Assembly: GCA_013398015.1 (NCBI GenBank)
Contig: VZRR01010896.1
Location: forward strand, 12,234 to 76,233
Source: Oreocharis arfaki
Taxonomy: Eukaryota > Chordata > Aves > Passeriformes > Paramythiidae
Direction: 5' to 3'
Length of the DNA stretch: 64,000 bases
Shown: piece by piece, positions 1 through 12,000 of the stretch
How the letters are laid out: each line of letters opens with the position of its first letter
Position numbering within the stretch: position 1 is the first letter of the stretch
The notes under the pieces: generated by a model
Seen by the model: only the letters and a program-made list of their open reading frames with translations
The model's database searches: none
Told to the model about the DNA's origin: nothing
Made by a program: the position numbers and the translations under genes

Positions 1-1
1 C

Positions 2-194
2 CTTGGCTGCGGGGGGAAGGCGGCCCGGCAGCAGGCGCTGCACCAGCCGCAGGCGCTCCAGAGGACCTGGGAGAAGCTGCGCCTGGAGGAGCGGGAGGCG
101 GAGAAGGAGGCGAGGAAAGTCAGTAAGAGCATCGACCGGGCGCTCAAGGAGCAGAAGCGGGAGTACAAGCAGACGCACCGCCTGCTGCTGCTCG
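2..194 (+). CDS. GNAL: GNAL (G-alpha-olf), 3' part of the long-isoform (XL) first exon
   Basis: Reading frame 2 is open from the left edge to the splice donor and encodes about 64 residues; the start codon lies outside the window. The C-terminal part includes EARKVSKSID, then EQKREYKQ, and ends THRLLLLG. The THRLLLLG end is specific to Gs/Golf-type alpha subunits and leads into the GTP-binding P-loop (GAGESGKS), which would begin in the next exon. From memory of the family, the mammalian XL-Golf N-terminus has the same EARKVS-x-x-ID-x-x-L-x-(D/E)QKR-x-x-x-QTHRLLLLG pattern, whereas the conventional Golf and Gs exons read KKIEKQLQK...ATHRLLLLG and XL-alpha-s differs again. The upstream residues (about 1-36) are rich in Gln, Glu, Arg and Lys and probably form the N-terminal helix that contacts beta-gamma. 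Golf couples olfactory, dopamine D1 and adenosine A2A receptors to adenylyl cyclase at the plasma membrane. The single G at 194 is base 1 of the glycine codon completed in the next exon. The gene-family call is firm; GNAL XL rather than a GNAS variant is very likely. Confidence 0.85.
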
Positions 195-200
195 GTACGT
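195..200 (+). other. GNAL: 5' splice donor of the first intron
   Basis: GTACGT follows CTCG. It matches the GT-A-x-G-T donor pattern apart from C at +4. The break falls after base 1 of the first P-loop glycine codon, the known phase and place of intron 1 in Gs/Golf genes, which supports the exon end. Confidence 0.85.
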
Positions 201-216
201 GTGTGTGTGTGTGTGT
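199..216. repeat. (GT)9 microsatellite next to the splice donor
   Basis: Nine uninterrupted GT units start at intron base +5 and are followed by ATGTACG. Units this close to a donor create several cryptic GT dinucleotides, and repeat length may vary between individuals. Confidence 0.9.
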
Positions 217-640
217 ATGTACGGGGGTGTGCCGGGGCGGGCAGGTGCCCCGCGGGGCTCCCCGGCAGCGCCCCCTCCCCGGCTTCCCCTCTTCCTTGGG
301 CACCCTCCATCCCTCCTTTGTCTCCCCGCTGCCCCCCCCCAGCCCTGCCCTCCCGGCCATGTCCGTCCCTGGGCTCTCCCGCAGACAGGTTTACACCTTC
401 TTTTCCCTTCCTCCTCCCTCTCGTCTCTCCTCCCCGCTTCTGGCCCTGGCAGTGGTTTTGCAATGGAGAACACGATCGGCGCTTCTCGGGCGAGGGCGAG
501 CGGCTCCACCCAGGCGGGCGGGCGGGAGCGATGCGGATGGGGAAGCAGCGGGGTCTTCCCGGGGAGAGGAGCCCTGCCCGGGCGGGAGGTGCCCCATCGC
601 CCGCGGCGGGAACTTCGCTCAGCGCCCTCGCAACTCGGAA

Positions 641-3600
641 ACATTAACGAAAAAAAAAAAATTAAAAAGCACAGTAGAAAGGAGGAAAAATGGCCATGCA
701 TGAGATGTGTGTAGCCTGTGGATGGTCCTCCTGTGCCGCGTGTAACCAGGGATGGTTTAATGAGGAGCGGCTCGAGGCTCCTACATGAGAGGAGTGGTGA
801 TGAGCAATAGGCTCCTTATTTAAAGAAGCAGTGAGCGGAGTAAGGGGAAATAAGCTGGTGTAGGTATGTACATTCCTCAGACATCGCCTCTACTACAAGA
901 TGCATTCTTCAGCTGACGGCTCTGCGATTTTTTAGGGATGACTTGTCAGCTTTTGTCCCCTCTTCTCTGAGGTGCTACGTGCGGTCTGCTGTTGCCACTG
1001 CTCTTTCTAAGCATTAGTTAATAGTCCTCTCCAGAGGATTTGTACCAGCTGATACATTTACAGTATGAAAACCACAGGGGTATCTAATACAAGCATCTCA
1101 TTTCCTGCAGGAAACAGAACAGTCATACTGCAGGGCTTTTTTTTTTATCGTCTGAGCAGAGGGCTTATTTGGCCTCTTAGCTGTGGTCATAAATCTCTGT
1201 TTTCTGTTAGCGTGAAAATACTGATTTGCTTTTGCATTAGCTTGCTTTGCCTGTTCTCGTAAAGTTGCGTGGTACAGAGTTTTGGTGCTTATCTAAGTGC
1301 ATTCCAGATTTGGAGTAGTCTTTACATCCTTCTTTATAAAATTCTGTTTCTGTTTTACTGGATTCCTTCATTCCTTTTGGTGGGTAAGGGGAGGAGAAAA
1401 CATGAAATACAGCAGTGGACAAAAGGTATAAGCAATGTTTGCCAGAACCGTGGTGCTCCACTTCCAGAAAATAAATGGGCTTTATTATTATCCATAAAAT
1501 ACCAGCTTGTAGGATACTAGTGCAGCTGGTAAAAAGGAAGGAGGAAGAAGATGTAATTCATACTTCATGGAATTATTATTAGTAGTAGTAAAATGTCACT
1601 TCTGATTCTTGAACTGTTGCAGTATTTAACTCTTCAATACACTGTTTTTAATGAAATATTAAAAGTTTTAATGGTTTTTTTTTTCCTCCTGAAGCATCTG
1701 AAAGTGTTTTGTGACTAGTATGGCTGCAAGAAGGCAGAGATCCTGGTTGGTGGCCTTCCTCTGGAGAGCATTGTCATTGCTTGAACAAAAGAATTCTAAC
1801 GAATAGATACTGTGTGTAGTCTGTAAAGTGGGTGCTTGTCATAGTAAACCAGAGCAGTAAACACCTGTTCAGAAACAATACCATTTGAAAAATAAATAAT
1901 CTCTGACCTTTGGCACCCTAAAAGAAGCTCAACACTCCTAAGAGTCCCTGTGTTGAATTTTGTATAAAATTTGTGTCATAATCAAAAAAGATTCTCTTGA
2001 TCTCTGTATTGCTGGGAGGAAACGTTGGATTATTGTTTCAGGCCTGGCAGATCAGGGCCTGACTTAAATGTTTCATTTGGATGTAGGGTGAGCTGCAGGT
2101 GCTTTGTGTTGCTGTTTGAAAGTGGTGGAAATGTTGCTCTAGATAAGAGGAAATTATTTAGAACAGGGAAGGGTTTATTTGTCAGAGAAGGAGTAAAGCA
2201 AAATTGCATTGCACAAGGTAATAGGTTTCAGTCTTGCACACAGGAAAAGACTTAGAATGTACAGAAAGGTCTTTTAGAATAAAGAATATTACCAGCCTGA
2301 TATTTTATAGCATTTCAAGTTGTAAATAACTGGATCCCTGTACCTAAGGTGTTGGTGGCAGAGTGAACCTGAAAAGCATACCTTTGCTAGAGAGAGGAGG
2401 AATATTTTTGTACATCAACATGGAGGAAATGCACAGCAGAGGCGAAATGGTGAATGCAGTGACAGCAGAGCACGGTCACAGAACAAACAAAGTTGAGCAA
2501 CAGCGTTGGTGTGGGCTTTGTGTTTCTTTTTTTAAACGCATGTTTGTAAATAATAGCCTCGTTTTGGTTTGTCCTTGTGTATCTCGTACGTTTAGTGGGG
2601 CAAGTTTAGAGGATGTTATTGAAATGTTAGAGAAAAATACAGTGCATATTTTAAGGAGCTACTGTTAGATATCAAAAGTGTATGCAAATAAATGCACTAG
2701 CCTAAGAACACTAAGAATCTCTAGAGTCTAAATAAGTAGTATATTAGAAGAGAAGCTTCTATGAATGTTAGAAGACTGCCTTTCCTTAAAAGCACACTCA
2801 TTATTTTATTATGTCAAATGAAAACAATCAGCTTTGTGATGAGCTGTGCATAAAAGTTACGAAGATGTTATGAAGTCTCAAAGGCTTTTTTTAGTGTATG
2901 TTGGTAAATATCTCTCAAAGAGGCTGTTCTTGCCTGTCACAGCTTCCCCCCAGCTAATGTCTCGTGGTGCACATGATGTTTTGACACTCTCCCCTAACCT
3001 GCATTCGGAAGCACTTAATGTGTTTTGTCATAACCAGCGATTGTGAAAGGGGAGTGTGTGCAGTAAGTGCTCAAGATCCGTTCTCTATCTGAGCCTCCCA
3101 CATAAATAGGTGTTTAAGTATCAGATGGCTGTGGCTGTGATGCAGAGGCTTTACTGGTGCACTGGAGTAGCAGCAAACATGGTTCAGGTCCATTTGTTTT
3201 TCTTCTTCTGAAAGAAGAAGACCCCACATAAGAGGGAAACTGGCTTTCCACCGCAGTTGGCTGTTTTTTGCCTAACATTCAGTTTAAAAATGTAAGAAAT
3301 TGATTGATTATTCAATTGGTTTTGGGTGCTGTATTATTTGGGGGTGGGTTTATTTCCTTTTCTTATTGTAAGTGAAGTTTTCATCTGTACAGAATTCTTA
3401 GGATGCTTTCACTAACCCTTAGGTGAGGGGTTTTTTTTTAAGCATACGTATTTATTGAACAGATTTGCAGGGCTTGATCAGAGTTTTGTAGCTTTGGTTT
3501 CTATCTTGTTATCTGTTAGATCTTTTTTTCCAGAGAATTGCAGTCACCCTCTTCTGCAAGACTGTTTTAGCTGCTGATTTCCTAGAAACTGTAGAAACGT

Positions 3601-5604
3601 TACAAATCACTTTCTAGAAGCAATTTACATTCTTGTTTCCACTCTTGTATTTTAAACTGTTTTGTGAGTAAGTGGGATGAAGGGGAATTGGCTTTAAACA
3701 GAATGTTAACCATTGTGGTATAATTAAGGCTCATGTAATGTTGAAGTAAGCCATAGATAGATTTTTTTTTTTTTTTCCCCAGAGAGCTGTTGTCTTCTCA
3801 CCTCTGACTCCTATTTTTTCCATTTACCCTGACTCCTGGTTGCTGTCCTAACTTTGGATGACTTTCTCAAGCAGAACACATTCTTTTACACTTCCCCGCT
3901 AAACTGAAACTGAAAGTGTTCTGAGTAAAAGCTTTTCTGTTCAACAGAAACCGAAACTAATGATATAAGGATTGAGAGAGGGGAAACAGAGATAGTAATT
4001 TTCTTCACTTAAAAGGTACTGGAACTACTTATGCGATATTTAAGTACTGACTTGATAGTGAAATTTAGATATGTTTGGTGATGTTCATGTACAAAAGTAT
4101 AAAAAACATCCCAAAAAACCTAGTTCCTCTGAATTGATGGAAATCATACATAAAGATGCCTTGTCAAGCTTGGGAAACTCCTGCGTAGGAGATCCCTGAA
4201 AGCTCAGAATTGTATAACAAAAGTGATGGGTTTTTTTTCTTGTCTTAACTATGCACCTAATGACTGTTGTCAGAAATAAACTTTTTGTTGCAAAGAGGGT
4301 TTCTGGTCTGACAGTGGCTTTTAGAATAAAATTGCAGTCTCATATATATTCTGCATCAGCAAATCCTTAAGTTCATCATGCATCCTCAAGCCAATTCTAA
4401 ATCTTAAGCCTAATGAATTTTATTTTAAAAATAATTTTAACTTGTGTATGGTATCAACTCATGCTTTTTGATAAACACCTGAATGTAGCCTAGCTTGATG
4501 TGGTGATACTTTCCCTGTGTCTGCATGAGGTTGAATGCTTGAGGTGTTTTTCTCTTACCACCAGAGATGACTCCCTCCCTGGTCTGTAAGTGAGCTTGGC
4601 ATGTTTAGGATCCTTACAGCCAGCTACTTCTAACATGGAGATAGTGCCCAGACAATTGGTAGGAACAGATATTTTCAGGACTTTGAAATCCTGGGCTGCA
4701 AATACTGACTAATGTAATAATTCAAATGGGTTTTATAATCCCTAATCCTTTGCATAATTTGCATGTCTTTCCAAATGCTTTTCTGCTTTTGTTGTAACTT
4801 ATGGCATCACAGGAAGTGGGATATGCACTCCTTGCACAGGAAGAAACCAGTAGACAGAAGTCATCAGGGCATTTGGGAATCAGTTCTTAACTTCGGGGGT
4901 TTTTTAAACCTGAAAAAAACTGAAAGCAATCCCTGATTTACAATACTTAGCTTTTCTTTATCTGTAAATTAAAAACTACTTAGATTTAGCCCATATTTAG
5001 GTGTTTTAACTTATTTTCATCCTTTGATTGAGGGGATTTTGCTCATTTTTAATCACTTCATACTTAAGGAAAAAAAGAACTATTTAATTTTTTCCCTGTG
5101 TTAAGTGTAGTAATACTTGGAGGCTTTTAACTGCTGTGAAAGGGTGGGTTCTGCAGCTGTTAATTGGAATTTTCAGTTATTAAGCAAGTTTTGTGTATCA
5201 GTGTGTATTCCACGAATGCTTATTGGAATGCAGTGTCTTAATAAGCAAACTTTGCAGGTGTGTTCTATGTCTTTTAAGGTCCCATTACCACTGTAACTTC
5301 TTGACTGCCGAAGTTTCAAGGAATATGTAAAACTACTGGATTTGAATATTTGTTTTCCCTTTCCCCGTGCTTTTTCCCAGATAACAGTTTAGAAGAAATA
5401 CAATTTGAAACATTGTTACCATGTTCATTCCTTTCTCCTGCCCAACCCACATACCCAATTTCTTTTCCTTTCATTTTAGGGTTTTTGACACAGTGCAACT
5501 ACAAATTTGGGGAAATACTTAATGGTGGGGTTGTTTTCATTAAAGTCATGGCTTCCTGCCTCATACTTTTTCGAGTCAGGTACCATTTGAGCTTGTAAAG
5601 TTGA
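641..5604. other. AT-rich intronic sequence, no gene seen
   Basis: Frames in both strands are broken by frequent stops, and the longest open frames (about 100 codons) have no recognisable motif. Contents noted are scattered T-runs, including 15 T at 3762-3776 followed by CCCC. No transposon end was recognised. Confidence 0.6.
3762..3776. repeat. Poly-T run (15 T)
   Basis: An uninterrupted homopolymer followed by CCCCAGAG. On the + strand it resembles a polypyrimidine tract plus AG (acceptor-like), but no coding frame follows it. Confidence 0.85.
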
Positions 5605-5643
5605 TTTTTTTTTTTTTNNNTTTTTTTTTTTTTTTTTTTTTTT
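5605..5643. repeat. Long poly-T tract interrupted by a 3-N gap
   Basis: Thirteen T, three N (5618-5620), then 23 T. The Ns mark an unresolved homopolymer, so the true length is unknown. It could be the A-tail of a minus-strand retroposed sequence, but I recognise nothing next to it. Confidence 0.9.
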
Positions 5644-8403
5644 AGATCTAGCAGTCTGCCTGTGCTGTGGCAGAAACCTGGCCTGCCTTCTGCTTGCCAA
5701 GTTTAACTTATTTGGTAGTTCTACCTGTTCTAGAAACATTTTGCTTTTGCTGAGTGGTGTGGAAATGGTTCTTCTCTGTGTTTTTTTGAATAGCAGTAGA
5801 GAAACAAAACGGTGTAAATATGATAACAGAGCTGTCGTTTGCTCTCCTGTTAAAGGGATAGAAACTTATGAGTTACCATTTTGCACTAGGGAAGCCTTAC
5901 CTTTCAGTGTTTTCTTAAATTCTTTGCAGTTTAGATCTCTTGTAATCTCCAATAAAAGTCTCTTCTTAAAATAGGTGCTTAATGGGTCAAACAGGTTAGT
6001 AAAACAAACGCAGAGCAGTAGTTACTCAGTCCTTTGACTGGTGCTTTGGTCCAAAAAAGTCTGAAAGTGGCCCTTCATTAAAGGTACAGATCTATTTCTA
6101 GAGATGGAAACGTATACCAGTAATTACTTAGTATACTCTTAATAAGAAATGCCTTTTGTAGATAGTTAAAATCAGCCGGTTATGGTTGAGATTTGCAGCC
6201 TTGCGTGGTTATTCAGCCCTGTGTGAGTGTTGTTGGGCTGCAGTCATCAACACAGCTTTGACTTCCTGGGCAGAAGCTTTGCTTACTGTGCCATTGCTTA
6301 CAACTGTCTGTCACACAACTGTTCTAGGTGTTTCTTTAATACTTTGGATGTTTTCTTTTAACTGATAATAACATAAAGCAATAAGGTGGTGGGGGTTGTT
6401 TGCTTGCTTTTTAAATACCCAGGAGTGCAGGATCTGGAAGAAATGCAGCCTTGTATCTGGCCTGTGCACATCATATTTATGCCTTTGCCAAGAGTGAATG
6501 AGCATGTTAAGTACACTGACTACCATATTTCGTATTATCCCTGTAGCACTGTATAAGCATATGTGTGAAACTCCTGTGTCTTGTGATTTGTCTGCACATC
6601 ATATTAAATAAAACTTTAAGAACTTAAGCTGTATGAAGAAGGAAGTTTGTGTTGTTTGGGACCAGAATAAGTAGAAACTACTTAAGAAAGTATTTATTCT
6701 TTTCTTTTTCTGTGTTCATGTACGGAAGATCAAAAAATGCAAGAAAAAAGCTGCCAATTAATGTGTGTAATGTAAGGCGTGACATCAATCACCTGTAGTG
6801 GAACATCTTGGCTGATAAGATCTCTTTGAAGTAAACCTTGAATTGCTTCCTCAGGATCTGGTATTTTACATTTGTTTGGTTTTAAACTTCAGTTTGAAGA
6901 ATTATAAATTCCACTTACATTTAAGGTAATGTTAGGTTTCAAGAATAGTAAATTATTCCTTCTGAAAATACCGTTGCTGCAGTAAATGAGATCCAGGTAG
7001 AATTTAAAATTCTATGCTGTTATCTTTATTTTAGAGAAGAATTTACATCATGTGGGAACAACATGCATTTTGCAGCTTAAAGCTGTTTAAAAGTAGAGGG
7101 GGTTTTTTCCCCTAAGTATTTAAAATAAAAAGAAAAACAATTGGAAAGTCTTTCACTTTTTCTGTGGTAGACAATACACTTTTAACAGGTTTTTTTAAGA
7201 GGACTTCATTTTTTTAAAGGGCAAAAAGGAAGCTCTTCTCAGCAGTCAATTCAAGTAAATTATAAAGTTGGTCTCAGAAAATGAGACCATTCCTTCTGTG
7301 ATTTGGGTTAGTGCATGCAATGGAGTAGCAGGCTGGAAAATGTCTGTAGTAAAAACCGGACCATAAATTGAGTCCTCGCTCTCTGTGGGTATCATTTCCT
7401 CACCCCCAGCCTCTCTTTCTTAATTTGGAAAGACGTACTTTTTGATACATGTAATATACTCTGTGTTTAATTTGTCATCTGTGGGTTAAAATGGATAAGG
7501 GAGAGTTGTATTTTTCCATCATGCAGAATGAAGGCTATGTTAACCTGCCAAAAGTGTGGGTGCACACAGATCCTTAGTATTGTGTGCAAGCATAATTTAT
7601 ATTAAGCAACTTAATCTTTTATTGAAAACTGTCGTGAACATTGCTGAGACATTGCCAACTCCACTATGCTACAGTTCTCTTAACTACAGGGAATTAATCA
7701 TTCTGTATCTTGGAGCAAATGCAGAATGCACTTCATGGTGTTAAGGCAGTGCCTTCTTCAGAATCATCTTTATTTTCCAAAATGCCTCACATGTGGAGGA
7801 CTAGACTTCAACAAAAATAAGTTACTTTTTTTGCTTAGGTGAGAGCACTCATTCCAGGTTCATTTGAATTAATTTTTCATGTTGATTGTAGAATCATTTT
7901 CTGTTCCAAATGATACTTTTTCGGATAGATGTGCACACATGTCTGTGCATGCACACACGGCCACTGAAGTTCTTGTAAAATGCAGGAGATAGCTCTGAGG
8001 AGTCCAGGTGAGATAAACCAACCTTCAAGAATATGTGGTTGGATTATGTCCTGGCATATCTCATAGCTTTAAATCTTCATAAGCACAGGGCAAGTGTAAT
8101 GGATTCTGTAACAAGACTGCTTTTTTCATCCTTTGACTCACTGGATGTTTGAATTACAAAATGGACTTATGGTGTTATCTTCTGGCTGTTCTGAGCTTCC
8201 TGTATTTGTCTAATTCACTGTCTAGCAGAGATAGGAACGTGATATTAAGCACTTGTAACATGTGTCAGCCTTTGTAAAGATGTATTTCTTTTTTTATGTG
8301 CTTATATAAACTACAAACCAAAAATGCAGAAGAATATAATAATTTGTTTAAAGGACATATGCAGAATTAACCACTTCATAATCTGAAAAGATATGATTAA
8401 ACA

Positions 8404-8479
8404 GTTTGGGGGAGGTTTTGTTTTGGGGGGTTTTTTCTAAGATTGTGGTTGGGTTTTGGTTTGTTTGCATTTTTTTTAA
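8404..8479. repeat. G/T-rich low-complexity tract
   Basis: Alternating G- and T-runs (GGTTTTGTTTTGGGGGG, then GGTTGGGTTTTGGTTTG) ending in a T-run. It has the reverse-complement character of the A/C-rich tracts at 9025, 29717, 34231 and 58417. Confidence 0.7.
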
Positions 8480-9024
8480 TCTCATTTTGAAATAGACAAA
8501 TAGACTTTCTAAGCAGCAAGATGCTGTGGAAGGTATTTACATCTCATAATGTGTCTGTTTTAATTTATTTTAGTCATTTAATCACCTAATACTAAAAACT
8601 GAATAAATTAAAAAATTTCTTGATGTGTATGAGACATTCTTCTGCTTCGGCTGTGCTTCAGAACCTGGTAGTATACTATATTATGGTACTGTTATGTGTG
8701 ATGCTGTGCAACATAGTCATGTATAAACAACCAGAAAGATGGCATGAAGGACAGGCTATAACTTAAGATGACTTTCAGATCATTTTATTCATTGGGTCTG
8801 CTGACTTGCAAGCATCTCTCAAGGCAGAAGAGTAGCTGTTCAAATGTTTTGCTTTTATCCCTTGAAAGTATTTGCATGAATGAAAACAGGTGGGAACTAC
8901 AGGACAATAATTCTGGTTTAGATTGAGTAGTTGATCTTCCTTTGATTTACTGTTTTGAAAGAAGAACAGAAATCTCAAAGTCTTTAGAGTATTTTTCTCA
9001 CACTTGGGATGGGGCGAGGGGAGC

Positions 9025-9051
9025 AAAAAAACCCCAACCAACCAACCAACT
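9025..9051. repeat. A-run followed by (AACC)n tract
   Basis: AAAAAAA then CCCC followed by about four AACC units. It is a simple repeat. Confidence 0.8.
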
Positions 9052-12000
9052 ACCCATCTGTCACGTAAATTCTGATGGCTTTGTTTTGTTTGACAGAGCT
9101 GTGCTTCAAATTCATATTAATCTGGATTGTCCCTGCAGATGAAATAGCACTGAGAGGGGAACACAAGCTTTTGACACTTGGAGAAAGACTGGATAACAAG
9201 CTGTATTTAAATAACTGCCATGTATTGTTCCTTTCGGTAAATACATTTTTCTTCTTAATTGTTGGAATATTTTTACACTTTCTGTGATTCTTCAGTGTTG
9301 TAAAGCACTTATTTTGTCTTAATGGAAGACTAATAGAGAAACACTAGAGTTGAGCTTGATGTCGTGCTTCCTGACATCTTGCTCCCAGATCAGGAGCAAT
9401 AGCAGTCTGCATAGCATAAAGCTGTAATTCCAAATTCTATTTCTGCTCCCTCAGGTTTTCTTATTCTACTCAGTGTGACATCTGATTTCATGAGCTTGTT
9501 TGTCCAGTAGTGTCTTTCCAACTTGGTTACTATTGAAACAGTACAGTTGGTGTGTTGTTCATTTTAGGGTTTGGGTTTTATAAATGGGGAAACTACTATA
9601 ATATTTTAGAGGGCTATGTATTTATTCTGAGAGCCTTGTAATTATTAACTCTGTGCATAGAGGTGAAAATGTTGGCTCAGCAGAGGCAGGAGGAAAAGAA
9701 CAAAACACTGCCTGCAGTGGTGTATGGTTTGTGATAATGCAGAGCTCTCCTGTCAGGGGATCCTGGCTCCAGGTGTATGTCAGCTGTGTCTTTGAACTAC
9801 CAGAGGTGGAAGGAAAACTGTTTCATGGAAAAGCTGAAATGGAGAGAGTAGTTTTTTGATACATGAATTTGCTCATAATTTAATGCAGAAAGGATCACCT
9901 GAAGAGCACTCGACTCCAAATCGACTCCCATTTGGCAGTAGTCCTTGTCTAATTAAAGCAGATTCACAGATATGTGATCTATCTGCCAGAGACTGAATTA
10001 ATGCTTTCTAATATGTCAGGAAAAGCTAAAGCAATGCAGTAAAAGGTCAAACAGCCTTTAAGATATGCTAGAGAAGGATTTGGAGGTTGGGCAGGGAAGA
10101 TGGGACCATCTTTTCATGGTGCTTCATACAATGAACAAATACCACTGCTCGTGTTCCTGGGATGTGTGTTTCAAGAAAAGGAAATAGGGGCTCTGCTGCT
10201 CTGAAATAGAATGAGCAGTTGTTCTACGCTTGGTCAGGTTCCCCATACAATGCTTAAGAGCAGGTACATGTTAATATGGTGTTCTGCTCTAGGGGGAGGC
10301 CATTCATCCTAATACCACAGTTTCTCTGGGTTTTTGTGCATTGGTTGTGTGAGCAGTGTCACAGTCTGCCAAGGTTCTGCAGCACCTCCTGTTCTAGTAC
10401 ATGTAGATTGTGTGCAGGACAGAACAAATACATGACCTTCTCAAGCCAAAACAGCATAGCATCAGTGCATCCTATTATGCTGACTGCCACTGAAGTGTAA
10501 CCTTTTCTTAATGACAATATTTCTCTTAAGATAAAGATGGCTGGACAGGTATGGGAGCAAAAGTTTTCTTTTTGTTTTTTTGTTCCTACCCTTACTCTTC
10601 AAAGTAAGAACTTCAGCTGTTTTGGGATTATTGGTAGGGGCTTCTTTTCCATATGTATTCTGTATCCTGATTCCCTGATAAAAGATAATTAGATAATCTA
10701 ATAAAAGAGTAGTTAGAAACTTAAATTAATTGGCTGTTCAGATTATGTGCAAAGAAATGTCGAATTAATCTCTTTTAATCTTAAGTCAGAAGAAAAACAA
10801 TTTGTAGATACTCCTGAGTTCCACATAAATAAATAGACATAATCTTTTGAGTTCAGTCCTTTATTCCCTAACACAGTTCTCTCTAAAGTTAGACTGTTAA
10901 AGACTTTGGTATTGGTAGCTGCTTCGTTGGCTTGAGATAAGCAATCAGACAATGGAAAAGACTTTAGGAGTTTATGAATAATTAGACTAAAGTCCAGAAG
11001 TGACTAGTAAGATTTTTCCATTTGACTATGTATGTAACCAAGACATCATTTCATTTCCTCATAGTGTCTGTGCTCTAAACCAATAAGTTGCTTGAATTTT
11101 AATGTGAATATTATACTAAATGTTCAAACAGTGTTATTGTTTTGAACCCTAGTTCAGAACAGGACATACATTGTCCCACCTATCGAGTTCAGCTTCTACT
11201 GGTTTGGAAGCTGTAACTCACATAGTTACTCCATTCTTTGCAAGAAAACAGTCTGGAATGTATTCTTTAAAAGCTAAATGTGCTCATCACCGATTGCTCT
11301 TGTCTGACTGTTTTTTCCAATGTGTCAGAAGTGGGCAGTGCCCACTTTAATGGTGTTTGTATTTCTTTTCTGCAGGAAGCATTGTTTTTATTTTTTGAAT
11401 TTGTTTAATTGACAATTCATAATTAGTATATATCCAAGTGTTTCTGAAACTGGCCTATAAAAATCTTTGTACTCTGCTTCTGCTGCTTCTAGAGATATGA
11501 CCTTGCAATGGTTCATGGAAGAATACTATTGATTGTACCAGGCTTATCAGAGTTGCTGTTCTCCAGCGTTGCTGCCTGTCCACACTTGAGTCTTTTGATA
11601 AGCTAGCATTATTCACAGTGGTATCTTTAATCAGTGGCTAAAAGTTTACTGTAACTAGTTGATGATTCACACTTCATTCTTGAAATCCATATATTATCTG
11701 ATTCCTAATTCACTTAAAATGTGTTGTATTGATTGTTTGCAGAATAACATCAGGCATACATATGCTGCTTACTTATAATATCAAATGTCTTATATTGACA
11801 TAAATCTTCAACTTAAGCAGCTGTGTTTGCTATCAATATCCCTCAGGTATTTATTTTTAATTAAGCAAATAACTTATTACTGATTCTTTGGCATTAGATG
11901 GTAGATACCAGTCCTGTGCTTGATGGAATGTGATTTTTCTCAAACTGTATGTAATCTCAATAATGGAATCTCATATCTGAAAAAACATTGATTTTTCTGA

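Larger units (their letters stand above)
1..625. promoter_or_regulatory. CpG-island-like block around the exon
   Basis: This stretch is visibly GC-rich with many CpG dinucleotides (clusters near 95-180, 225-275 and 475-610). It changes abruptly to AT-rich sequence after the A-run at 650-660. It contains GGGCGG-type (Sp1-like) sites near 512-527 and C-runs near 333-341. The real promoter and transcription start probably lie left of the window, with this block as the downstream shore of a promoter CpG island. Several long open frames on both strands here (up to 214 codons) are expected from the low stop frequency in GC-rich DNA and show no recognisable domain. Confidence 0.6.

Noticed and set aside
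3..714. Five overlapping open frames of 68-214 codons on both strands at the left edge
   Set aside because: Expected in CpG-rich DNA with few stops. Only frame 2 up to 194 shows a known protein, and the others continue across the splice donor without any motif.
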